DNA from: an uncultured bacterium
GTDB taxonomy: Bacteria; Bacillota; Clostridia; Lachnospirales; Lachnospiraceae
Direction: 5' to 3'
NCBI GenBank assembly: GCA_905214955.1
Contig: CAJMON010000092.1
Span: 1 to 10,178, forward strand
Length of the DNA stretch: 10,178 bases
Below the pieces are notes generated by a model. The model searched no databases, was not told where the DNA came from, and saw only the letters and a list, made by a program, of their open reading frames with translations. Shown here one piece after another: positions 1 to 5,926 of the stretch; the first letter of the stretch is position 1, and every line of letters begins with the position of its first letter. The position numbers and the translations under genes are program-made.

Positions 1-182
1 CTCCTTTCGAATGCCTTATCCGCCCTCTGCGCAAACTCGCTCCGCTCAAACAAACGCTCCGGGCAGGCATTCTTAAGATTCGCTGACGCAAAACTGCTAA
101 AAATCTGCTTATCAGAATCCTCAGCGACACGCACCGGGAATCCACGAATTGCCACTTCAAAACACCGTGCGTCAAAGCGCAC
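1..182. repeat. Probable dispersed GC-rich structured repeat (truncated by window edge)
   Basis: This stretch is clearly richer in GC than the AT-rich DNA that follows from 183. It has no convincing gene start. Three frames stay open across it: one + frame from 1 to the TAG at 184-186 and two minus frames. One minus frame, ending ERLFERSEFAQRADKAFER, is open from 263 to 1 but has no ATG and no ribosome site. Structure is visible: an 8-bp perfect inverted repeat GAATGCCT (9-16) / AGGCATTC (65-72), continued inward by GCCC (22-25) / GGGC (61-64), and a small hairpin GTGCG (167-171) / CGCAC (178-182). From memory, similar conceptual translations recur in many Lachnospiraceae genomes, which suggests a multicopy intergenic element rather than a gene. 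The family assignment is recollection and not tested here. The alternative is the 3' or middle part of a minus-strand gene leaving the window. Confidence 0.5.
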
Positions 183-387
183 ATAGAAAAATAGCAGGAA
201 GAGAAACGATGTAGAAAAATCGCACAAATGAAAACAACAAAAACGGACATTCCATGTAAAAAATTAATATGTAGAAAATCAAAAGGCAAAATTGTAAAAT
301 ATGCACAAAAACTGAAAAACGGAGGAAGTAAATATAGTTTGAAAAACATGGAATTTTATCCGATATTATGAAAAAAATGAATGAATA
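183..387. other. AT-rich non-coding region upstream of the sugar-uptake operon
   Basis: No gene is supported here. The region is strongly A-rich on the + strand. A short motif recurs: ATGTAGAAAA at 209-218 and again at 269-278, exactly 60 bp apart, with looser relatives at about 183-192 and 254-263. These could be regulator or UP-element contacts, but in such A-rich DNA they may be chance. A GGAGGA at 321-326 lies 12 bases before a TTG that opens only a 10-codon frame (339-371), too weak to call a gene. A second possible promoter (TTGAAA 339-344 with TATTAT 364-369) has a 19-bp spacer and is poorer than the one at 388. Confidence 0.5.
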
Positions 388-416
388 TTGACATTCGTTT
401 GGAAGAGTGCTAGAGT
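388..416 (+). promoter_or_regulatory. Sigma-A promoter of the five-gene sugar-uptake operon
   Basis: A perfect -35 box TTGACA (388-393) is followed by a 17-bp spacer and the -10 box TAGAGT (411-416, 4 of 6 matches). A TG dinucleotide at 408-409 gives an extended -10. Transcription should start near 423, leaving an untranslated leader of about 108 bases before the binding-protein gene at 532. I found no credible CcpA (cre) operator overlapping it. The AraC-type regulator encoded further along is a likely controller, but its site cannot be read from sequence alone. Confidence 0.75.
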
Positions 417-508
417 AGTTACATCAAGAAAAACAAAGTGACATCGGCAAAATGACGGAAAGCCCTTACAAATACCACAAAAAAGAAAGGATTTCCACAA
501 TGTCGATG

Positions 509-531
509 GAAAGCAAAAGGAGGACGCTTTC
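509..531 (+). promoter_or_regulatory. Ribosome site held in a hairpin loop before the binding-protein start
   Basis: The ribosome site AGGAGG (518-523) lies 8 bases before the ATG at 532, an ideal spacing that fixes this start. It is flanked by a perfect 6-bp inverted repeat, GAAAGC (509-514) and GCTTTC (526-531). In the RNA these would form a stem with an 11-base loop that contains the whole ribosome site, the stem ending directly against the AUG. Displaying the site in a loop may favour translation or mRNA stability, or it may form a protein target. Which applies is inference. Confidence 0.55.
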
Positions 532-1968
532 ATGAAAAGAAAATTGATCGCAGTGCTGATGGCAGCCGCTATGGCCACCACAATGGCAATGCCGGTTCTG
601 GCAACAGAGACCGAGACAGGCAGCGAGACCGAGGCAGCTACAGAAGCAGCTACAGAAGCAGCTGAGGGAACAGGCGAAGCTACAAACAATGTAAACGACC
701 CGAATTATCAGTACCCGGATTACTCCGGTGAGACCATCAGCTTTATGTGGTGGGGATCTGATACACGTCATCAGAAAACCATCGAAGTTATCGAGAAATA
801 CGAAGAACTGACCGGTCTGAAGATTGAGTACGAGTATTCCGATGGTACCAGCTACTGGACACAGTTCCAGGCAAAGATGGCAGGTGGAGAACTTCCGGAT
901 GTATTCCAGATGGGAAACAACTGGGCTACCTATTATGATACCATCGAGCCGCTGAATTCTTATGTAGAGGACGGCACCATTGATACCAGCGCAATCTCCG
1001 AGGCAATGCTGGCTACCACAACCAACCAGGCCGATGGCGAGATTACCGGTATTTCCAATGGTACAAACGCAAGATGCTTCGCTTACAACCCGGCAATCTT
1101 TGATGAATGCGGAGTTGCTTACCCGACAGAAAACTGGACATGGGATGATTTTGCAGCAGCCTGCCGTACCATCACAGAGCAGACCGGCAACCCGGCAATC
1201 ACTACCATGGAGCTGAACTCTCTGGTTTACAGTACTATTACTCAGTGGCAGGAAGGCTACAACTTCTACGCAATGGACGGATCTGATTTCGCATTCGAAG
1301 GAAACACAGAGCCAATCGCTTACATCATGGATCTGATCAATACTCTGATGAAGGAAGGATGCATCGGTGACTACGGTATTCAGAACGAAATCGGTACCAA
1401 CATCGAAGCAGACTGGATCGCATACGGCGATGCAGCAATCGTAATGCTTTCTTCCAACCAGTTCCAGGCTCTGAGCAATGCAGCAGCTGAGAACGGTATT
1501 GAACTTGAACTTGCTACCATCCCGAGAGTACATGCAGACGGACAGTCCGGTATGGCAGTTCGGTCCTCTCAGCAGCTGAGTATCTACGCTGGTTCTGAGA
1601 AAAAGGATATTGCGGCAAACTTCATTAACTACTTTGAGAACAGCATCGAGGCCAACAAGATCCTGAACTGTGAACGTGGTGTTTCTATCAACAGCGACGT
1701 TCTGGCAGCATTAAAAGAAGACTCTGGACTGACCGACGCTACCACCGTTAAGGTGTACGACATGATCGACCTGATCGGTTCCATGCCGGATGTAGTAAAC
1801 AGCAGCCCAGCAGAGCCCAGTGCAAACGAGGAAATCTCCGATGTACTGAAGAAAGAATATTTCCAGGGCCTGTACAACGGCAGCTATGCTAGCGCACAGG
1901 AAGCAGCCGATGCATTCTGGGCAGAGGCGCAGGAAATCTGGGCAAAGTTCCAGTCTTCTGAATCCTGA
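532..1968 (+). CDS. Secreted sugar ABC-importer substrate-binding protein (COG1653/CUT1 type)
   Basis: A 478-residue extracellular solute-binding protein that would capture an oligosaccharide and deliver it to the two permeases encoded next. Residues 1-24 form a Sec signal peptide: basic MKRK start, an alanine/methionine-rich hydrophobic core, and a signal peptidase I-like site after Val-Leu-Ala (24). There is no lipobox cysteine; the first Cys is residue 182. That is unusual for a Gram-positive binding protein, which is normally lipid-anchored. Residues 25-50 are a Thr/Glu/Ala linker. The mature fold starts around 67 with TISFMWWGSDTRHQKT, a segment that recalls YesO-type binding proteins for pectic (rhamnogalacturonan) sugars; this likeness is from memory. 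The length is slightly above the usual 420-450 residues because of the linker. The start is set by AGGAGG 8 bases upstream. It is first in the operon and has the regular codon use of a highly expressed gene. Family call is secure; substrate is inferred. Confidence 0.93.
   Translation: MKRKLIAVLMAAAMATTMAMPVLATETETGSETEAATEAATEAAEGTGEATNNVNDPNYQYPDYSGETISFMWWGSDTRHQKTIEVIEKYEELTGLKIEYEYSDGTSYWTQFQAKMAGGELPDVFQMGNNWATYYDTIEPLNSYVEDGTIDTSAISEAMLATTTNQADGEITGISNGTNARCFAYNPAIFDECGVAYPTENWTWDDFAAACRTITEQTGNPAITTMELNSLVYSTITQWQEGYNFYAMDGSDFAFEGNTEPIAYIMDLINTLMKEGCIGDYGIQNEIGTNIEADWIAYGDAAIVMLSSNQFQALSNAAAENGIELELATIPRVHADGQSGMAVRSSQQLSIYAGSEKKDIAANFINYFENSIEANKILNCERGVSINSDVLAALKEDSGLTDATTVKVYDMIDLIGSMPDVVNSSPAEPSANEEISDVLKKEYFQGLYNGSYASAQEAADAFWAEAQEIWAKFQSSES
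634..663 (+). repeat. 12-bp tandem repeat in the linker of the binding protein
   Basis: The unit GCAGCTACAGAA occurs at 634-645 and 646-657, followed by a half unit GCAGCT at 658-663. It is in frame and encodes Ala-Ala-Thr-Glu units of the low-complexity linker between signal peptide and binding domain. Gain or loss of a unit would change the linker by four residues without a frameshift, so its length may vary between strains. Confidence 0.85.
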
Positions 1969-1986
1969 TTCTGAATAAGAGTCTGT

Positions 1987-2024
1987 AAATTCGCGCCTTG
2001 AAGGAAAACCTTCAAGGCGCATTT
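1987..2024 (+). promoter_or_regulatory. Intercistronic stem-loop between binding-protein and permease genes
   Basis: A perfect 12-bp stem, GCGCCTTGAAGG (1993-2004) and CCTTCAAGGCGC (2009-2020), with an AAAA loop. AAAT (1987-1990) and ATTT (2021-2024) can add four more pairs across a 2-base bulge. It is followed by ATTTCATT rather than a clean T run, so it is better read as a processing/stability element or leaky terminator than a full stop. Such structures typically leave more binding-protein mRNA than permease mRNA in sugar importer operons. Confidence 0.8.
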
Positions 2025-2041
2025 CATTAGAGGAGGTCACA

Positions 2042-2953
2042 ATGAAACCAAAAAAGAAGAGTACGCTCAGTACATTTCTGAACAATGACAACACTGTGGG
2101 CTACGTATTTGCACTGCCGTTCATCATCGGTTTCTGCTTCTTAACCCTGGTGCCCATGGCTCTTTCCCTGTACTACTCTTTCTGCGATTACAAGATCGGT
2201 GGAAAAGCAGTGCTGGTGGGACTTGAAAACTTTTTAAATCTGTTTAAAGACAAAACCTTTGGAAACTCCATTCTGGTAACCTTACAGTACGTTATCATCG
2301 GTGTTCCGCTGAAACTGATCTTTGCACTCCTGATTGCCATGCTGCTGACAAAGCCGACCAAGCTTCAGGGTGTGTACCGTGCCGTTTACTACATTCCGTC
2401 TCTGATTGGTGGTTCTGTAGCAGTTGCACTCGTTTGGAAGCAGCTCTTTGGAAGCCGTGGCCCGATTGTAAGCGCTATCAAAGCAATGGGTGCTACTGGA
2501 TTCAACTTCTTCGGAAGTACTGCCTGGGCATTCCTGCCACTGGTATTGTGTAACGCATGGCAGTTTGGTTCTTCCATGCTGATCTTCGCATCCGGATTAA
2601 AACAGATCCCCAACGATTATTATGAATCTGCACAGATCGATGGTGCAGGCGCATTTAAAAGATTTATCAGCATCACCCTTCCGTGCCTGTCCCCCATCAT
2701 TCTGTTCAACCTGCTGATGCAGCTGATTTCCGGTTTCATGACCTTCACCCAGGCACAGATCATTACCCAGGGTGGTCCGAACCACGCAACCGAGTATGTT
2801 TCCCTGTTTATCTTTACTGAAGGATTCTCTTATGGCCATATGGGCTATGCATGTGCAGCTTCCTGGATTATCCTGCTGATCATGGTAGCAGTAACTGGTA
2901 TTATCTTCAAGACATCTAAGGCATGGGTATTCTACGGCGACGGTGATGAATAA
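2042..2953 (+). CDS. Sugar ABC-importer permease, MalF/UgpA/LplB type
   Basis: A 303-residue inner-membrane permease, the MalF-like half of the channel that receives sugar from the binding protein. Hydrophobic segments near residues 21-43, 76-101, 113-133, 162-183, 216-240 and 268-289 fit the six-helix CUT1 pattern. The cytoplasmic EAA loop that contacts the ATPase is present at about 193-215 (YYESAQIDGAGAFKRF, then ITLP). Length is normal for the family (290-310). The start is supported by AGGAGG at 2031-2036, five bases before the ATG. It lies 73 bases after the binding-protein gene, across the stem-loop, and 16 bases before the second permease. The basic N-terminus MKPKKK is cytoplasmic as expected. 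Substrate cannot be read from the permease itself; the neighbouring glycosidases suggest a pectic or xylan-type oligosaccharide. Confidence 0.94.
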   Translation: MKPKKKSTLSTFLNNDNTVGYVFALPFIIGFCFLTLVPMALSLYYSFCDYKIGGKAVLVGLENFLNLFKDKTFGNSILVTLQYVIIGVPLKLIFALLIAMLLTKPTKLQGVYRAVYYIPSLIGGSVAVALVWKQLFGSRGPIVSAIKAMGATGFNFFGSTAWAFLPLVLCNAWQFGSSMLIFASGLKQIPNDYYESAQIDGAGAFKRFISITLPCLSPIILFNLLMQLISGFMTFTQAQIITQGGPNHATEYVSLFIFTEGFSYGHMGYACAASWIILLIMVAVTGIIFKTSKAWVFYGDGDE

Positions 2954-2969
2954 TTAAGGAGGCAGCAAA

Positions 2970-3809
2970 ATGAAAGCAAAGAAAAATGCAAGAACGATTT
3001 TATACCATGCATTCGTGGTAATCTTCGGTCTGATTATGATTTATCCGGTAATCTGGATGATCTTAAGTTCCTTTAAGACCAAGAGTGAGATCCTGGGTGC
3101 AAATGCTCCGTTCCTGCCGACCACCTGGGTGTGGGAGAACTATACCAACGGCTGGAAAGGTGCAGGACAGTATACATTTGCTACATATTTTAAAAACTCA
3201 ATCATTATCTCTGTACTGGCAACACTGGGAACCGTTATCAGTTCTGCAATGGTTTCCTATTCACTGGCCAGAGTAAAATTCAAAGGAAGAAAATTCTGGT
3301 TTACCTGTATGATTCTGACCATGCTTCTTCCTGGACAGGTTCTGATGATCCCGCAGTACATCATCTGGAACAACTTAGGACTGGTTGGAACCTTCGTTCC
3401 CATGATCCTGCCGAAATTCCTGGGTGTGCCGTTCTTCATCTACATGATGATGCAGTTCATCAAAGGACTTCCAAAAGAGCTGGACGAAGCAGCTATGATT
3501 GATGGCTGCAACCGCTACCAGATCTTCTCAAAGGTCATCCTTCCTCTGCTTGGTCCGTCTATTATCACCACCATCGTTATTCAGTTCTACTGGGTATGGG
3601 ATGATTATATGGGCCCCCTGCTTTACCTTACAAAACCGGGACTGTACACGGTTTCCTACGCCATCAAGAACTTCGCCGATGTACAGGGAACCAACTTCGG
3701 ACCCATGTTTGCAATGTCAACCCTGTCTCTGATTCCGGTATTCCTGCTGTTCTTATTCTTCAACAGATACCTGATGGATGGTGTTACCGCAGGAAGCGTT
3801 AAGGGCTGA
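2970..3809 (+). CDS. Sugar ABC-importer permease, MalG/UgpE/LplC type
   Basis: A 279-residue inner-membrane permease, the MalG-like partner of the preceding protein. Six hydrophobic segments can be placed near 11-33, 76-98, 107-128, 140-162, 195-215 and 248-267. The EAA loop sits at about 169-196 (KELDEAAMIDGCNRY, then VILPLLGP) and matches the family closely. The C-terminus ends in the usual Gly-Val-Thr-Ala-Gly-Ser-Val-Lys-Gly tail of MalG-type proteins. AAGGAGG at 2956-2962, seven bases before the ATG, fixes the start. No ATPase gene follows, which is common for CUT1 importers that share an MsmX/MsmK-type ATPase encoded elsewhere. The next gene begins 51 bases downstream with a less ideal ribosome site. 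Confidence 0.94.
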   Translation: MKAKKNARTILYHAFVVIFGLIMIYPVIWMILSSFKTKSEILGANAPFLPTTWVWENYTNGWKGAGQYTFATYFKNSIIISVLATLGTVISSAMVSYSLARVKFKGRKFWFTCMILTMLLPGQVLMIPQYIIWNNLGLVGTFVPMILPKFLGVPFFIYMMMQFIKGLPKELDEAAMIDGCNRYQIFSKVILPLLGPSIITTIVIQFYWVWDDYMGPLLYLTKPGLYTVSYAIKNFADVQGTNFGPMFAMSTLSLIPVFLLFLFFNRYLMDGVTAGSVKG

Positions 3810-3860
3810 TGCTCCTTACGAAGGAAAAGAGAAAAGTATTAGGAGAAAGAGACACAGGAT

Positions 3861-5915
3861 ATGATAGACAGAAAAAGGCTGCTGAAACGCAACAATCCGC
3901 ATCTCACCAAATGGGAGCCGGAAAGCCCTCTGACAGTGGGAAATGGAGAGCTGGCTTTTACAGCAGATGTTACCGGACTTCAGACTTTTTATCAGGAGCA
4001 GAAGGAACAGTTTGTTCCTCTGTGTACCATGAGCCAATGGGGATGGCACAGCACACCTGCCGGTGAAAACCGGGATGTGTGGTACCGTCCCGAAGATGTG
4101 AAGAAAACATCTTATGAGAGTGTCAAAGGAACGAAATACTATGCTTCCGAACCGCAGCCGGGAAATGAAGAAATTTACAACTGGCTGCGAGAAAATCCCC
4201 ACCGTTTGAACCTGGCAAGGCTGGGATTTTGGTGGAAAGGACAGGAAATTCATCCAGAGCAGGTAAAAGAGATTGATCAGGAGCTGAATCTGGCAGAAGG
4301 CGTGCTTTGCAGCCGCTTTTCTATAGAAGAAACTCCTGTGGAAGTACAGACTGTCTGCGATGGAAAAGAAGATGTACTGGGATTTTCCATCAAGAGTCAG
4401 GCACTTGCAGACGGCCGCCTGACCCTGGTGCTGGCATTTCCATATGGAAGCAAAGACATCACCGCTTCTGACTGGGACCATGATGGATGGCATACCACAA
4501 AGGCAGAAAGCATTTCCGGACACAGCGTATCTTTTGTAAGAACACTGGATAAGGACAGTTATCAGGTTCTTCTTCATATGGAAGAAACAGCTTCCATTAC
4601 GCAGAAAAAAGCCCATACTTGGGAAATTTCCGGGAAAGAAGAAAGCCTCTGCCTGACCCTTGGATTTTCAGGGGAAGCCACTCCGAAAGAAAAGACCTTT
4701 GCACAGGTTCAGGAAGACAGCTGTGCAAGATGGAAAGCTTTCTGGAAAGACTGTGGCATGATTGATCTGGAAGGCTCCAAGGATCCAAGAGCCGCAGAGC
4801 TGGAGCGCAGAATCGTACTTTCCCAGTATCTGCTGGCATTGCAGTCTTTAGGATCTGCACCGCCTCAGGAAACCGGACTTACCTGCAACAGCTGGTACGG
4901 CAAGTTCCATCTGGAGATGTACCCCTGGCACTGTGCATGGGCAGCTCTTTGGAACGAATCCCAGATGCTGAAAGGCAGCTTGAACTGGTACCTGGAGCAT
5001 TTGGACAAGGCCAGAGAAAATGCAGCCTGCAACGGATACAAGGGAGCCAGATGGCCGAAGATGGTAGACCGGGACGGCGTGGACAGTCCTTCGGTAATTG
5101 CCACTCTGCTGATCTGGCAGCAGCCTCACATTATCTGGATGCTGTCTTTGGTATATGGCAGTACAAAAGACGATGCCCTCCTGGAAAAATTCTGGGATGT
5201 CATTAAAGAGACTGCTGAGTTTATGTGCGATTTTGCTTCTTATAATGAAGAAACAGGTTGCTACGATCTGCCTGCTCCGCTGATTCCGGCGCAGGAGGAA
5301 CACGATCCGCGTACCACCAAGAATCCCACCTATGAGCTGGAATACTGGAGCTTCATTTTGAAGACCGCATCCGACTGGGCAGAAAAGCTTGGAAAATCTT
5401 CCGAAAACTGGCGGGAGATTGGAGAAAAGATGGCACCTCCGCCAAAGAAAGACGGACTGTATCTGGCATGTGAAACCTGCCCGGATACGTTTACCGATTT
5501 CAACAGAGACCATCCTTCCATGACCGCAGCCTTCGGACTGCTTCCTGGAAAACGGATTGAGCCGGAAGTGATGCGGGCAACCCTTGACAAGGTTTTGGAG
5601 TGCTGGGATTTCACTACCATGTGGGGATGGGATTTCGCCATGATGGCCATGACGGATGTGCGCCTGGGGGATCCGGGAGCAGCTGTGGATATCCTGCTGA
5701 AGGATACGCCGAAAAATTCCTATGTGGCCAGCGGAAACAACTACCAGAGGATGCGCACGGATCTGCCGCTGTATCTTCCGGGAAATGGCTCCCTGCTTCT
5801 GGCAGCAGCCATGATGGCAGCCGGATATGAAGGATGCCAGGAAGAGCTTCCGGGATTTCCAAAGGATGGAAACTGGAACGTTACATTTGAAAACATTTCG
5901 CCGTTTCCGGCGTAA
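3861..5915 (+). CDS. Putative (alpha/alpha)6-barrel glycoside hydrolase, GH65/GH95-like, function unknown
   Basis: A 684-residue protein with no signal peptide or membrane segment, so it should act in the cytoplasm on imported sugar. The N-terminal half (about 1-290) looks like a beta-sandwich domain and opens with a conserved-looking stretch, LTVGNGELAFTADVTGLQTF (24-43). The C-terminal half (about 300-650) is helical and rich in Trp/Tyr. Motifs likely to line an active site are WYGKFHLEMYPWH (345-357, with Glu352), NPTYELEYW (488-496, Glu492 and Glu494) and TTMWGWDFAMMAMT (585-598). This layout recalls GH65/GH95-clan enzymes, and I recall homologues annotated as GH65-like or hypothetical. 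I cannot name a proven activity, and the catalytic residues are guesses. The start at 3861 is the first ATG after an in-frame stop (3840-3842). Its AGGAGA (3841-3846) is 14 bases away, longer than ideal, so translation may be weaker. The stop codon overlaps the next gene's ribosome site. Confidence 0.8.
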   Translation: MIDRKRLLKRNNPHLTKWEPESPLTVGNGELAFTADVTGLQTFYQEQKEQFVPLCTMSQWGWHSTPAGENRDVWYRPEDVKKTSYESVKGTKYYASEPQPGNEEIYNWLRENPHRLNLARLGFWWKGQEIHPEQVKEIDQELNLAEGVLCSRFSIEETPVEVQTVCDGKEDVLGFSIKSQALADGRLTLVLAFPYGSKDITASDWDHDGWHTTKAESISGHSVSFVRTLDKDSYQVLLHMEETASITQKKAHTWEISGKEESLCLTLGFSGEATPKEKTFAQVQEDSCARWKAFWKDCGMIDLEGSKDPRAAELERRIVLSQYLLALQSLGSAPPQETGLTCNSWYGKFHLEMYPWHCAWAALWNESQMLKGSLNWYLEHLDKARENAACNGYKGARWPKMVDRDGVDSPSVIATLLIWQQPHIIWMLSLVYGSTKDDALLEKFWDVIKETAEFMCDFASYNEETGCYDLPAPLIPAQEEHDPRTTKNPTYELEYWSFILKTASDWAEKLGKSSENWREIGEKMAPPPKKDGLYLACETCPDTFTDFNRDHPSMTAAFGLLPGKRIEPEVMRATLDKVLECWDFTTMWGWDFAMMAMTDVRLGDPGAAVDILLKDTPKNSYVASGNNYQRMRTDLPLYLPGNGSLLLAAAMMAAGYEGCQEELPGFPKDGNWNVTFENISPFPA

Positions 5916-5926
5916 GGAGGAACAGG

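Noticed and set aside
339..371. Short leader-peptide frame (TTG start, 10 codons) after GGAGGA at 321-326
   Set aside because: It lies upstream of the best promoter, spacing is long (12 bases), and it is too short to judge.
183..387. CRISPR-like direct repeats (ATGTAGAAAA 60 bp apart)
   Set aside because: Only two exact 10-base copies in A-rich DNA, with no regular spacer series and no palindromic character.
441..448. ACATCGGC in the operon leader, also at 8400-8407 before GH4, as a shared operator
   Set aside because: An 8-base match between two regions of about 150 bp has roughly a one in three chance of arising randomly, and the flanks differ. The same holds for AAACATG at 344-350 and 8435-8441.
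466..1533. 355-codon minus-strand reading frame antisense to the binding-protein gene
   Set aside because: It is Cys-rich, has no family-like motifs and mirrors the codon pattern of the highly biased + strand gene, so it is a shadow frame.
3809..4066. 85-codon + frame overlapping the second permease stop as TGATG
   Set aside because: The stop/start overlap looks like coupling, but the protein has no recognisable features and nearly all of it lies inside the 684-residue gene in another frame.
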